Positions 8,109-16,110 of a DNA stretch of 64,000 bases are shown in pieces (position 1 is the stretch's first letter; each line of letters opens with the position of its first letter). The notes beneath the pieces were generated by a model. The model saw only the letters and a list, made by a program, of their open reading frames with translations, searched no databases and was not told the DNA's origin. This DNA is from CALWOS01 sp963595735. Lineage in GTDB: Bacteria; Bacillota; Clostridia; Oscillospirales; Oscillospiraceae. Made by a program: the position numbers and the translations under genes. The stretch spans positions 1 to 64,000 of the forward strand of contig CAVBJJ010000004.1 in the NCBI GenBank assembly GCA_963595735.1, read 5' to 3'.

Positions 8109-8750
8109 ATGATCCCCTGGAAAAATTTGTGCAAAAAACCGTCCTATTGCTACTGCACCGCCCTCAACCGCGGGGCAAGGCTGGGCAAGCAGGCCACCGG
8201 CTTTCTGCGCCAAAGCCTGACCGTATATCTGCCGGAGGAGCTGGACGCCCAGCTGGACACGGCCAAGGCGATGGGGCAGGAAATGGAGACTCTGCGCCGG
8301 GATATTACGGAACATCTCCGCAAGGACGCCTTTCCCCCGCTGGAGCCCACCGACATTCTGATGCTGCTCCGCGCCCAGGAGCTGCTGGTGTGCAGTGTGT
8401 TTCACAGTCTGGAGCAGCTTGCCCTGGCGCAGGCCACGGAGCTGCGCCGGGACATCCCCGCCATCGGCGACCTGCTGTCCCGGGGCGGCGATCTGCTCTG
8501 CCAGGCAACGGCGGAATTGGAGGAATTCCGCCGCTCCCATTTCCTCCGCCCCGCGCTGGCACAGCTTCGCGGGCTGGAGCACGAGGCGAACACTCTCCTG
8601 CGCAAGGCCATGCAGGAGCTGTTTACCGGCGAGAGCGACCCCATGACCGTTTTCAAATGGAGCCGGGTCTACGACAGCCTGCACCGCTGCTTTTTCCGCT
8701 GCGCCAATGCCGCAAGCGCACTGGAGCTGCTGGTGACCGTGAACCAGTGA
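8109..8750 (+). CDS. DUF47 (PhoU-like) family protein
   Basis: A 213-residue all-helical protein. The C-terminal half has the DUF47 pattern: LEHEANTLLRKAMQELF, then a DP.TVFKWSRVYDSL segment, then CANAASALE, which in the family is the helix pair that binds metal clusters. DUF47 proteins usually sit beside a Pit-type phosphate transporter and regulate it. No transporter adjoins this gene, so its role is open. The N-terminus (KKPSYCYC) is short and unusual for the family. The ATG follows AAAAGGAGTGCTGTCCT. It is a single-gene unit closed by a strong terminator. Confidence 0.75.
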   Translation: MIPWKNLCKKPSYCYCTALNRGARLGKQATGFLRQSLTVYLPEELDAQLDTAKAMGQEMETLRRDITEHLRKDAFPPLEPTDILMLLRAQELLVCSVFHSLEQLALAQATELRRDIPAIGDLLSRGGDLLCQATAELEEFRRSHFLRPALAQLRGLEHEANTLLRKAMQELFTGESDPMTVFKWSRVYDSLHRCFFRCANAASALELLVTVNQ

Positions 8751-8780
8751 GCGCCGCCAAGGCTTTTCCAAAATGCACCG

Positions 8781-8819
8781 CGCCCCCGGCAGGCAGCCTT
8801 TTTGGCCGCGCCGGGGGCG
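8781..8819. terminator. Intrinsic terminator between convergent genes
   Basis: A perfect 10-bp stem (CGCCCCCGGC / GCCGGGGGCG) with a 19-base loop, followed by AATTTTCTGATTTTT. It lies between the DUF47 gene and the convergent amidohydrolase gene. Confidence 0.8.
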
Positions 8820-8843
8820 AATTTTCTGATTTTTACTTTGGCC

Positions 8844-9665
8844 TTACAGTCCCAGCCCATACACCCGGTTGGCGTTTTCAAAAAACACCTTGTCCCAGTG
8901 CCGCTCCGGCGTCAGACGCTGGATAAAGCGGACATAGCGCTCCAGATTCACCAGCGGCCAATCTGTGCCGAACAGCAGGCTGTCCCAGCGGCCGATGGCC
9001 TGCATCCAGCTTTGCAGCATTCCCAAAAATCCGGACTGCTCCTGAAAATAGCGCTCCAGATCCGGCGTGCCCTCCAGCAGGCCGGACAGATCCGCCGAGA
9101 CATTCTGATTCTTCACCAGCACCGCCACCGCGCTTTCCAAAAACGGATTGCCGAAATGGCACATGACAAAGCTCGTCTCCGGATGATCTGCCGCCACCTG
9201 ATCCAGCACCAGAGGATGGCAGTATTTCATGTGGGCGTTGGCAAAGGAGGTCAGCCCCATGTGTACCGCCACAGGTTTTTGATACTGCGCCGCCAGGGCA
9301 TACAGCGGCTCGTGAACAGCGTCATAAAGCCAGACCTGGTTATAGCCCGGATAGAGCTTGATACCGCAGCAGCTTTCCCGCCGGAGATTGGCTTCCACCT
9401 GCGCCAGCGTTTCCGCCGTCAGTGCGCCGTGCTCCCGGTTCACGCCGATGTCCAACCCCACGCAGTAGTGAAACATATCCTCCGGATAGGCGTGATAGGC
9501 CGGATCCAGACTGTAATTGCCCATGACCACGCCATGTACCATGCCCAGCTCCCGCCACGCCTGGCGCAGATGCGCCGTGGAGTTCTCGTGGCCGGCGCGG
9601 CGTACCATTTCGTTGACCTGGGGATCGTTGGGAAACAAATGCAGATGGGCGTCGATGATTTGCAT
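8844..9665 (-). CDS. Amidohydrolase-2 family hydrolase (second of a tandem pair)
   Basis: A 273-residue metal-dependent hydrolase or decarboxylase of the TIM-barrel amidohydrolase-2 family. Visible metal ligands: the N-terminal DAHLHLF, a mid-chain HMGL, MCHFGNP, and the C-terminal FGTDWPL with the conserved Asp. Family members cleave C-N or C-C bonds of small ring compounds or lactones; the substrate here is unknown. It resembles the next gene upstream (same motif order and spacing, VFFENANRVYGL ending versus VFYHNAAKLF), so the pair probably arose by duplication. ATG at 9665 follows AAGGAGGCTGCTTGCT. It is the last gene of the ECF/amidohydrolase unit, 94 bases after its neighbour. Confidence 0.85.
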   Translation of the reverse strand: MQIIDAHLHLFPNDPQVNEMVRRAGHENSTAHLRQAWRELGMVHGVVMGNYSLDPAYHAYPEDMFHYCVGLDIGVNREHGALTAETLAQVEANLRRESCCGIKLYPGYNQVWLYDAVHEPLYALAAQYQKPVAVHMGLTSFANAHMKYCHPLVLDQVAADHPETSFVMCHFGNPFLESAVAVLVKNQNVSADLSGLLEGTPDLERYFQEQSGFLGMLQSWMQAIGRWDSLLFGTDWPLVNLERYVRFIQRLTPERHWDKVFFENANRVYGLGL

Positions 9666-9759
9666 AGCAAGCAGCCTCCTTGGCTTGGAATCTCCCTGTG
9701 AGTATACCACAGCCTCTGAACTTTGTCAGCCCATTCCGCATGAACCGCGCCGCATTTTC

Positions 9760-10488
9760 TCAGGCAAACAGCTTTGCCGCGTTGTGATAGAACACATCCT
9801 CCACGGCGCTTTCGTCCAGCCCACAGGTCAGCACCTTTTGGATCTCCACCGAGGGGTGGTGGAAGGGATAGTCCGTGCCAAACAGGATGCGATCCTTTCC
9901 CACCTCCTCATAGGCCTGCCGGATCTTGATCCCCATGGGCATTCCGGACATTTCCAGATACAGGTTATCCTGGCGCTTTGCCATTTTCAGCGCCGCGTCA
10001 ATATACACCCCGTGGCCGTGTCCCATGTGGATCATCACGGTTTTCACCTCCGGGAAGCGCTCCGCCAGCAGGGCGATGCTCCAGGGCAGCGAATAGGGCG
10101 CATGGCCGGAGTGAATGAACACCGGCAGGCTTCGCTGCCGCGCCAGCTCCATCACCGGATCCAGAATCACATCATCCGCCACAAAGGCATGGCGCAGCGG
10201 GTTGAGCTTGACGCCGCGAAAGCCCTGCCCGTCCACATAGGTCTCCACCTTTTCCCGGCAGGCCTCCGCGCCCTCCAGCGGGTTGAGATACACCAGCGGC
10301 AGAAAGCGTCCGGGATGCTGGGCGACGGCCTGCGCCACTCCCTCATTTCCGGTGTGATCCCGGGAACAGAGTACGGTCTTTTCGATTTCATAGGTATCCA
10401 TCAGCGCAAGCAGCTGCTCCGGCGAGCCGTCCACACCGGCCCAGCCGCCAAAATCGCCAATATGCGCGTGGGCATCGATCTTTTTCAT
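9760..10488 (-). CDS. Amidohydrolase-2 family hydrolase (first of a tandem pair)
   Basis: A 242-residue TIM-barrel metallohydrolase. Ligand motifs: DAHAHIGDFGG (residues 5-15), FIHSGHAPYS, MIHMGHGHG, and ILFGTDYPFHHPS with the catalytic Asp. The KLNPLR segment suggests the family's usual Lys near the site. The ATG follows TAAGGAGGAAAAAACG, only 13 bases past the ECF S-component stop, so the two are co-transcribed. The shared operon suggests it acts on the compound imported by that S-component or on a product of it. That link is inference. Confidence 0.85.
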   Translation of the reverse strand: MKKIDAHAHIGDFGGWAGVDGSPEQLLALMDTYEIEKTVLCSRDHTGNEGVAQAVAQHPGRFLPLVYLNPLEGAEACREKVETYVDGQGFRGVKLNPLRHAFVADDVILDPVMELARQRSLPVFIHSGHAPYSLPWSIALLAERFPEVKTVMIHMGHGHGVYIDAALKMAKRQDNLYLEMSGMPMGIKIRQAYEEVGKDRILFGTDYPFHHPSVEIQKVLTCGLDESAVEDVFYHNAAKLFA

Positions 10489-10501
10489 CGTTTTTTCCTC
10501 C

Positions 10502-11014
10502 TTACATTGCCTGCAGGCGACCCATCACCCGGGAGGCATTGAGCACCCGGATGATCACCGCGCCGACCACAATGCCAACGGCGGTCTGGAGGGAAATGGT
10601 GGGGATCGTGGCCAGCGCCGCAGCGGGGCTGATGAGCACGATCTTCACCAGTTGATACCCGACGATCTGGCAAATGCCGCCCAGAATCGCGCCGACCAGC
10701 CAGTTGCCCTTTTTCTCCGGCAGCGCCTTTTCGATCACCGTTCCCATGACAAAGGCCATGATACCCTTGATCACAAAGGTCGGGATCACCCACAGCAGGA
10801 ATCCGCCCAGCAGGTCGGAGAGCGCCGCGCCGATGGCCGCAGCGAGCACGCCGTCCCGTCTGCCCAGGATCATCACGCCCACGAAAATGGCGCAGTCGCC
10901 CAAATGGGTGTATCCGTTTGTCACCGCAATGGGGATTTTGAAGGTATAGGTGAACACAAAAATAATGGCCGCCATCACGGCAACTTTGGTAATGCGTTTC
11001 AGAGACCGATCCAT
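10502..11014 (-). CDS. ECF transporter S-component
   Basis: A 170-residue membrane protein with about five to six hydrophobic helices, matching the substrate-binding S-component of energy-coupling-factor importers (KRITKVAVMAAIIFVFTYTF start, GYTHLGD segment, GAALSDLLGGFLLW). S-components bind vitamins or other trace nutrients and share the EcfA/EcfA'/EcfT module, which is not in this window. The specificity is not recognisable; no riboswitch precedes it. The ATG at 11014 follows GAGGAGTGAGATCGTT. It heads the operon with the two amidohydrolases. Confidence 0.88.
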   Translation of the reverse strand: MDRSLKRITKVAVMAAIIFVFTYTFKIPIAVTNGYTHLGDCAIFVGVMILGRRDGVLAAAIGAALSDLLGGFLLWVIPTFVIKGIMAFVMGTVIEKALPEKKGNWLVGAILGGICQIVGYQLVKIVLISPAAALATIPTISLQTAVGIVVGAVIIRVLNASRVMGRLQAM

Positions 11015-11048
11015 AACGATCTCACTCCTCTCGTGTTTGATAGGCCTC

Positions 11049-11089
11049 ATTATAACAAAAACTGACCCCTTGGAAAGAGTCAGTTTTTG
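11049..11089 (-). promoter_or_regulatory. Promoter of the ECF/amidohydrolase operon, with adjoining hairpin
   Basis: On the minus strand an extended -10 element (TG-T-TATAAT; core at 11049-11054) lies 35 bases before the S-component ATG. Directly upstream is a perfect 11-bp inverted repeat, CAAAAACTGAC / GTCAGTTTTTG (11056-11066 with 11079-11089). This is placed to terminate transcription from the small RHH gene, and it also covers the -35 region of the ECF promoter. Confidence 0.6.
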
Positions 11090-11109
11090 TATTTTTAATC
11101 AGGTCAATT

Positions 11110-11301
11110 TTAAGGCGCGGAACCTTTTTCTTTTTGAGTATCTTCTATGTTCATAAGTGCAAATACAATGCACTGGTTAATAAATTCATTCCGGGATATC
11201 CCGATTTCAGCGGATTTATTGTCGATTTCGTGCAATGTTACAGTAGAAATACGCACAGAAATCACTTCTTTCTCTGGCTTCTTTGGAATAAAGTTTGCCA
11301 T
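11110..11301 (-). CDS. Small ribbon-helix-helix (CopG/Arc-like) protein
   Basis: A 63-residue protein with the RHH pattern: a short beta-strand VISVRISTVT followed by HEIDNKSAEIGISRNEFINQ, where the GISRNEFI turn and helix is typical of Arc/MetJ/CopG regulators. It would bind DNA as a dimer. The base composition is clearly lower in GC than the flanking genes. No toxin partner follows it, so a toxin-antitoxin role is not supported. Residues 1-12 are rich in Lys and Pro. The 258-base upstream stretch to the lipoprotein gene is AT-rich and without a gene. Confidence 0.7.
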   Translation of the reverse strand: MANFIPKKPEKEVISVRISTVTLHEIDNKSAEIGISRNEFINQCIVFALMNIEDTQKEKGSAP

Positions 11302-11560
11302 TCTCTCACCGCCTTCCTCTTGACATATTGTACCCTTTTTGTTATGTTTAATATATATTCTTATTTAGATATCATAATAAGACTACATTCTTGATATGCA
11401 TTGAGGTGCAAATAATTAACTAATCTATTTTCAACAACTTAACATGGATACCAAAAAACAAAATTACAGTTTCTCAAACACTATTTTTAATTCCAAAAGG
11501 TAACTGTCCACTCAAAAAGTAATAGATATAGAAAACAAAAAACAGAAAGAGGAAAAGAAA

Positions 11561-12394
11561 ATGAGAAAAATCGTCGCGCTCATCCTAGCAAGTCTATTAT
11601 CACTTTCCATGTTTTGTGGTTGTAACTCTTCCACAACGACGCCACAAGAAACCACGCCTCCCACCGACGAGGACTTTGTCTCCAACTTGGGAAAAGGGTT
11701 AACTGCCAGGTGGACACTAACCAATTCTGATAGCTATAACGATGACGCCCTTGATACCGCGTCACTTTCTGAACGCAATAAAGCTTATAATTTATTCGTG
11801 AATGCCGAACTTGATACAATTGGTAATCTAAGCGATTATCAATTCAAAAACGATGAAGTAAAAACATTGGCAGAAACTTACATGAAAGGCCTAGATTTAC
11901 AAAAAGAAGGTGTTTCGTATATTGCCAGTTCTGACTACAGTACCAATTATACACAAACATGGGAGTTGGGTTCTTGCTATAGAACAGTGGCCATAACCGA
12001 ACTTTACAACAACTACGGCCTGACTGTTGATGAGAAATATCAAAGTACTCTAAATGATTTTATTGCTCAAAATGAGGATGCTAAGAAACAGATTGCTATC
12101 CAAGAGTTTGTAGATGAGTTACCTGACAAACTATACTACACAAAAGATGAAGAAAATTCTGATGAATGGTATACTTATTATGAAGCAGTAGTCGAAAATA
12201 CTACAGCTTATACCATCGACAGCTTGGAAATTGATATTGATTTCCTCGATGCTTCCGGTATCGTGATCGCCCAAGATTCCGATTACTTAGAAAACCTCCA
12301 ACCCGGTACAAAATTACGAAGCAAACTTTTTTATGACAATAGTGAAGGAGCCTTTAAATCCATGCAGTACCATATAAGTGCCTATCACGAATAA
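11561..12394 (+). CDS. Lipoprotein with a C-terminal FxLYD-like domain
   Basis: A 277-residue secreted protein of unknown function. It has a positive N-terminus, a hydrophobic core and a Cys in LSMFCGC (residue ~21) that fits a lipobox, followed by a Thr/Pro-rich spacer. The C-terminal ~80 residues (YEAVVENTTAYTIDSLEIDI ... LENLQPGTKLRSK) match the pattern of FxLYD immunoglobulin-like domains found in surface lipoproteins. The middle is helical and unrecognised. The ATG follows AAAGAGGAAAAGAAA. Codon use is AT-rich compared with the neighbours, in line with recent acquisition. Confidence 0.65.
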   Translation: MRKIVALILASLLSLSMFCGCNSSTTTPQETTPPTDEDFVSNLGKGLTARWTLTNSDSYNDDALDTASLSERNKAYNLFVNAELDTIGNLSDYQFKNDEVKTLAETYMKGLDLQKEGVSYIASSDYSTNYTQTWELGSCYRTVAITELYNNYGLTVDEKYQSTLNDFIAQNEDAKKQIAIQEFVDELPDKLYYTKDEENSDEWYTYYEAVVENTTAYTIDSLEIDIDFLDASGIVIAQDSDYLENLQPGTKLRSKLFYDNSEGAFKSMQYHISAYHE

Positions 12395-12413
12395 CTAATG
12401 TTAAGGTAATTGC

Positions 12414-12450
12414 AAAGGAGGACACTTGTAGTGCAAAAGTGTCCTCCTTT
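12414..12450 (+). terminator. Intrinsic terminator of the lipoprotein gene
   Basis: A perfect 14-bp stem (AAAGGAGGACACTT / AAGTGTCCTCCTTT) with a 9-base loop, 20 bases after the stop codon. The T-run is short. Note that the left arm resembles a ribosome site but no gene follows it. Confidence 0.8.
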
Positions 12451-12623
12451 GTTCACATTCCCCGATTCTTCCGTCCCGGCTGTGGAGAATCTACTGTATT
12501 CCAACAAAATGCAAACCCGCTCTTTTCTATCCGCGAAAAAGCGACTATAATGATAGACATATCACAACAACAGGGACAGACCAAAAAGCCCGGGGGGCTG
12601 TCCGAGGAAAGGACGCAGACGCC

Positions 12624-13319
12624 GTGGAGGAACAGGCCATTGACAAAACAACATTCCGGGGCGAGCTGGCGCTGCTGGTCGCCGTCGCCATCAACAGCTT
12701 TGGCGTTGTGCTGATGCTGCATTCCGGCGCGGGCATTTCCGCCATTTCTAGCGTACCCTTTGCTTTTTCCCGGGTGTTTCCGCGCCTGAGCCTTGGCACC
12801 TGGACCTATTTATTCCAGGGACTTCTGGTGCTGAGCCTGATGCTTCTCCGAAAAAAATTCGTCCCGCCGTATCTTTGCAGCTTCCTTGTCGGCTTTGCCT
12901 TTAGCGAACTGTTGGATGTCCACGAGGCCTGGATCGCCATTTTGCCCATGACGCTGCCCCTGCGGATCGTCTATTTCCTCGTCAGCTATCTGCTCATCAG
13001 CCTCGGCATCGCCCTTTCCAACCGCTGCCGGCTGCCGATCGTCCCCACGGACCTGTTCCCCCGGGAGCTGGCGCAGATCACCCACATTCCCTATGCCAGA
13101 ATCAAAATCGCCTTTGATGTGATCTGCCTTGCCACCACCGGCATTCTGACCTTTGGCTTTCTGGGACGGCTGGAGGGGCTGGGCATCGGCACGATCCTGG
13201 CCGCGTTCACCATGGGGAAAATGGTGTCGCTGTTCGGCTCCCTGCTGGATCGAAGATTCCGCTTTGTCACAGCGCCCGCGCTGGCAAAGCTCCGGGGCGC
13301 GGACGCGGACGAGGCCTAA
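12624..13319 (+). CDS. YczE/YitT-like multi-pass membrane protein
   Basis: A 231-residue protein with about five or six membrane segments and features of the YczE/YyaS family (INSFGVVLMLHSGAGISAISSVPFAFS; PIVPTDLFPREL; IGTILAAFTMGKMV). Family function is not established; members are often near transporters or regulators. The start is a GTG after GAGGAAAGGACGCAGACGCC, so the ribosome site is slightly far away; no better start is visible. A TATAAT at 12546-12551 could be its promoter, without a good -35. It stands alone between two terminator or repeat regions. Confidence 0.75.
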   Translation: MEEQAIDKTTFRGELALLVAVAINSFGVVLMLHSGAGISAISSVPFAFSRVFPRLSLGTWTYLFQGLLVLSLMLLRKKFVPPYLCSFLVGFAFSELLDVHEAWIAILPMTLPLRIVYFLVSYLLISLGIALSNRCRLPIVPTDLFPRELAQITHIPYARIKIAFDVICLATTGILTFGFLGRLEGLGIGTILAAFTMGKMVSLFGSLLDRRFRFVTAPALAKLRGADADEA

Positions 13320-13334
13320 TATCGTACATATATT

Positions 13335-13535
13335 ATAAAGAGGCTGTCAAAAAACAGGCAGCCGGCAGAACCCTCCGCAACAGCGGGGGAGCTTGAGGGG
13401 GTCAAGACCCGCCTCAATCAGATAAACCCGCCGCGGAAAGCCCAGAGGGGCTTTCCAGCTGTATTTTGGCCGAGCCAAAATACTCGGCGGATAAGCGAAG
13501 TCAAAAAAGTTTTGGACTTTTTTGACAAGCTGATA
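13335..13535 (-). repeat. Dispersed mosaic intergenic repeat, copy B
   Basis: Read on the minus strand this 200-base non-coding stretch runs: TTGTCAAAAAAGTCC, then CTTCGCTTATCCGCCGAGTATTTTGG with its inverted partner CCAAAATAC, then a TTTATCTGATTGAGG and CCCCTCAAGCTCCCCC block, and ends TTTTTTGACAGCCTC. The first part matches 55972-56045 (copy C) and the second matches 93-165 (copy A). The stretch holds several internal inverted repeats and no gene. Confidence 0.78.
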
Positions 13536-13539
13536 TAAA

Positions 13540-13578
13540 ATCTCCCGACACTGACCCATCCGGTAGCTGTCGGGAGAT
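13540..13578. terminator. Intrinsic terminator beside the SDR gene
   Basis: A perfect 11-bp stem (ATCTCCCGACA / TGTCGGGAGAT) with a 17-base loop. It has GTTTTTT on its plus-strand side and TTTTA on the minus-strand side. It lies 26 bases past the minus-strand SDR stop codon, so it probably ends that gene's transcript. Confidence 0.75.
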
Positions 13579-13603
13579 GTTTTTTCTGTAATTTTCTGTT
13601 GTG

Positions 13604-14365
13604 TCAGGGCATGATCGAGTTAGCGCCGTCCAGCACGAAGCTCTGCCCGGAATAAAACTTGCTGTCCGGCCCGGCCAAAAAAGTCAGCGCCGCGCCGATA
13701 TCCGTTTCCGGATCGCCCAGCCGGTGCATGGGAAGCTGCTCCATCTGCTTTTCATAAAGCTCCGGGAACTTCTTTTTCCACTCCTCCGCCGCCGGGGACT
13801 CCGCGCCGGGCAGGCACACATTGACCGTGATCCCGTACTTGGCCCACTCCTTGGCCGCGATTTTGGTCAGGCCGCGAATGGACTCCTTGTTGCTGGCATA
13901 GGCCAGCTGCCCCGCATAGCCGAACATACCGGTGGCCGAGGCAAAGTTGATGACGCGCCCCTCCCCCTGGGCTTTCATATAGGGGAAGCAGGCCTGCATG
14001 AAGTTCAGGCTGCCGATGGTGCCGGTGGACCACGCCAGGAACATGCTTTCATACGGGGTATCCTCCACCGGCGCGGAGGGCGGCAGGCTCTGGGCGTTGT
14101 TGATGAGAATATCCACGGAGCCAAAGGTGTCCACGGTTTTCTTCACCGCCGCAAACACGCCCTCCCGGTCCGAGGTGTCGCAGGAAATGGCAATGGCCTG
14201 ACCGCCCAGCTCCCGGATCTCCCGGGCAGTCTCCTCAATGGGGCCAATGCGGCGGCCAATACAGGTCACCTTTACCCCGCGCTTTGCCATGCAAAGTGCC
14301 ACGCCTTTTCCGATCCCCTGCCCGCTTCCGGTGATGATCGCAACTTTTTCATTGAGCTGTTTCAT
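13604..14365 (-). CDS. Short-chain dehydrogenase/reductase (classical SDR)
   Basis: A 253-residue cytoplasmic NAD(P)H oxidoreductase. The cofactor motif TGSGQGIG (12-19) and the catalytic S143, Y156 and K160 (YASNK) are present; the usual NNAG is NNAQ (89-92). The C-terminus (FLAGPDSKFYSGQSFVLDGA) is typical of FabG-like SDRs. An acidic or small residue pattern at the end of beta-2 is not decisive for NADH versus NADPH. The ATG at 14365 follows AGAAAGGATGCGGTCAT. The gene is monocistronic, so the substrate cannot be inferred. Confidence 0.88.
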   Translation of the reverse strand: MKQLNEKVAIITGSGQGIGKGVALCMAKRGVKVTCIGRRIGPIEETAREIRELGGQAIAISCDTSDREGVFAAVKKTVDTFGSVDILINNAQSLPPSAPVEDTPYESMFLAWSTGTIGSLNFMQACFPYMKAQGEGRVINFASATGMFGYAGQLAYASNKESIRGLTKIAAKEWAKYGITVNVCLPGAESPAAEEWKKKFPELYEKQMEQLPMHRLGDPETDIGAALTFLAGPDSKFYSGQSFVLDGANSIMP

Positions 14366-14534
14366 ATGACCGCATCCTTTCTGCTGTTCTGCCGCGTAGT
14401 TCAGCGCTGCCACGCTGCGCGGCACGGGGCCAAAATGCCCATTTTTGTTTCCGATGCCTTATTATATCCCACCGGGAAAGGCGCGTCAAGAACCGCAGCG
14501 CCCGTTTCCTGCTGCTGTATTTTCGGTTTTTCCC

Positions 14535-14563
14535 TTGCGCCGGCCGCCCAGACCTTTTATAAT
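14535..14563 (+). promoter_or_regulatory. Promoter of the CCA-adding enzyme gene
   Basis: TTGCGC at 14535-14540, a 17-base spacer and a perfect TATAAT at 14558-14563, 43 bases before the ATG. Confidence 0.65.
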
Positions 14564-14606
14564 GTGGATAAACGAAGCACAAAAATAAACAATAACGGAG
14601 AACCCT

Positions 14607-16028
14607 ATGCTGGAACAGAAAAAAGTCCCGGAAAATGAAATACCCCAAACGCCCAGCCGCCGGATCCGGATTCCGGAGGAACCGAAGCGCCTGATGCAGC
14701 GGCTGCTGGACGCCGGCTACGAGGCTTTCGCCGTCGGCGGCTGCGTCCGGGACAGCCTGCTTGGCAGAACGCCCCACGATTGGGACATTTGCACCAACGC
14801 GCTGCCGGAGCAGACGAAAGCGGTGTTTTCCGATTTCCGCGTTTTGGACACCGGGCTCAAGCACGGTACCCTGACCGTTTTGCTGGAAGCCCCCTATGAG
14901 ATCACGACCTACCGCAGGGACGGGGAATATTCCGACCACCGCCACCCCGACCGAGTGGAATTTGTTTGCGATCTGACCGCCGACCTGCGCCGCCGGGACT
15001 TTACCATCAACGCTATGGCGGCGGATATCCACGGGGAGATCACCGACCCTTTCGGCGGCCGGCAGGATCTGCAGCGGCGGCGCATCCTGTGCGTGGGCGA
15101 AGCGGAGCGGCGCTTTACGGAGGACGCCCTCCGCATTCTCCGCGCCATGCGCTTTGCCGCCCGGTTCGGCTTTACCATCGAAGCAAACACCGCCCAGGCC
15201 ATGCTGGCAAAAAAGGAGCTGCTGCAAAACATCGCCGCCGAGCGGATCGGAAGCGAGTTTTTGCAGATCCTCTCCGGCAGCTGCGCTGATCTGCTGCTGC
15301 ACTACAGCGCAATATTCGCCGTTTCCATCCCGGAGATCGCCCCCTGCATCGGCTTTTCCCAGAATAATCCCCACCATTGCCACGATGTGTGGACCCACAC
15401 GGTGGAGACCGTACGCAGCTGCCGGGGCGGCACGCCGGTAAAGGCCGCCTGCCTGTATCACGATTTGGGAAAGCCCCTTTGCTATTCCACGGACGAGACC
15501 GGCGTGAGGCGTTTTTACGGTCATGCCGCTGTCAGCGCAAAGATCGCGGAAAGCAGTCTGCGGGCGCTGCGTCTGCCGGCCAAATTCATCGCCGAGGTGG
15601 TGCAGCTGGTGGCGTCTCACGACTGGACACTTGCGCCGAAAAGACCCCTTGTGCGCCGCTGCCTGCACAGGCTGGGAGAAGTGCAGTTTGAAAATCTGGT
15701 GCTGCTGCGCGCAGCGGACAGAGCCGCTCAGCGGCTGGATGCGGCACAGCGTCAGGCGCTGGAGGCCGAGACAGAGCAGCTCTTGCAGCTGGCGCGGGAA
15801 ATCCGGCAGCAGGACGATTGCTTCCAGCTAAAAGATCTGGCTGTGCGGGGCGGGGATCTGCTGCAGCTTGGCTTCCCTGCCGGAAAAGCCCTGGGCAACG
15901 CCCTGCAATGCCTGCTGGAGCTGGTGATCGACGACAAGCTGGAAAACAAGCGGGAAGCCCTGCTGGAAAAGGCAAGAGAGCTGCTTCCAAAAACGGAATC
16001 CCCCGGCACGGCGGGCAAGCAAAAATAA
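14607..16028 (+). CDS. cca: CCA tRNA nucleotidyltransferase (class II)
   Basis: A 473-residue enzyme that builds or repairs the 3' CCA of tRNA. Class II signatures: GGCVRDSLLG (44-53), the metal-binding DWDI, RRDFTINAMA, and GEAERRFTEDALRILRAMRFA for the nucleotide-recognition neck. A C-terminal HD domain (CLYHDLGKP, SHDW) may add phosphohydrolase activity. The ATG follows AATAACGGAGAACCCT. Most tRNAs seen here encode CCA in the gene, so the enzyme would act mainly in repair. An A-adding-only variant cannot be excluded without alignment. Confidence 0.94.
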   Translation: MLEQKKVPENEIPQTPSRRIRIPEEPKRLMQRLLDAGYEAFAVGGCVRDSLLGRTPHDWDICTNALPEQTKAVFSDFRVLDTGLKHGTLTVLLEAPYEITTYRRDGEYSDHRHPDRVEFVCDLTADLRRRDFTINAMAADIHGEITDPFGGRQDLQRRRILCVGEAERRFTEDALRILRAMRFAARFGFTIEANTAQAMLAKKELLQNIAAERIGSEFLQILSGSCADLLLHYSAIFAVSIPEIAPCIGFSQNNPHHCHDVWTHTVETVRSCRGGTPVKAACLYHDLGKPLCYSTDETGVRRFYGHAAVSAKIAESSLRALRLPAKFIAEVVQLVASHDWTLAPKRPLVRRCLHRLGEVQFENLVLLRAADRAAQRLDAAQRQALEAETEQLLQLAREIRQQDDCFQLKDLAVRGGDLLQLGFPAGKALGNALQCLLELVIDDKLENKREALLEKARELLPKTESPGTAGKQK

Positions 16029-16046
16029 AATCCTCAAAAAACAACC

Positions 16047-16078
16047 AACGCGCCTGCGGCGATCGCCGCAGGCGCGTT
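16047..16078. terminator. Intrinsic terminator between convergent genes
   Basis: A perfect palindrome, AACGCGCCTGCGGC - GATC - GCCGCAGGCGCGTT, followed by TTCC on the plus strand. It lies 18 bases after the cca stop and 33 bases before the end of the giant surface protein gene, so it can serve both. Confidence 0.85.
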
Positions 16079-16110
16079 TTCCATGGGGTCTAAATGAGAT
16101 CTAAGGGGTT

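Noticed and set aside
11015..11109. Riboswitch upstream of the ECF S-component
   Set aside because: The leader from the mapped -10 box to the ATG is under 40 bases, too short for a known vitamin riboswitch.
11110..11301. Toxin-antitoxin module
   Set aside because: The RHH protein has no adjacent toxin-like partner on either side; the nearby lipoprotein is divergent and exported.
14563..14571. A perfect DnaA box (TGTGGATAA) just downstream of the cca promoter
   Set aside because: A single box with no neighbours and no AT-rich unwinding element. Not evidence for an origin.
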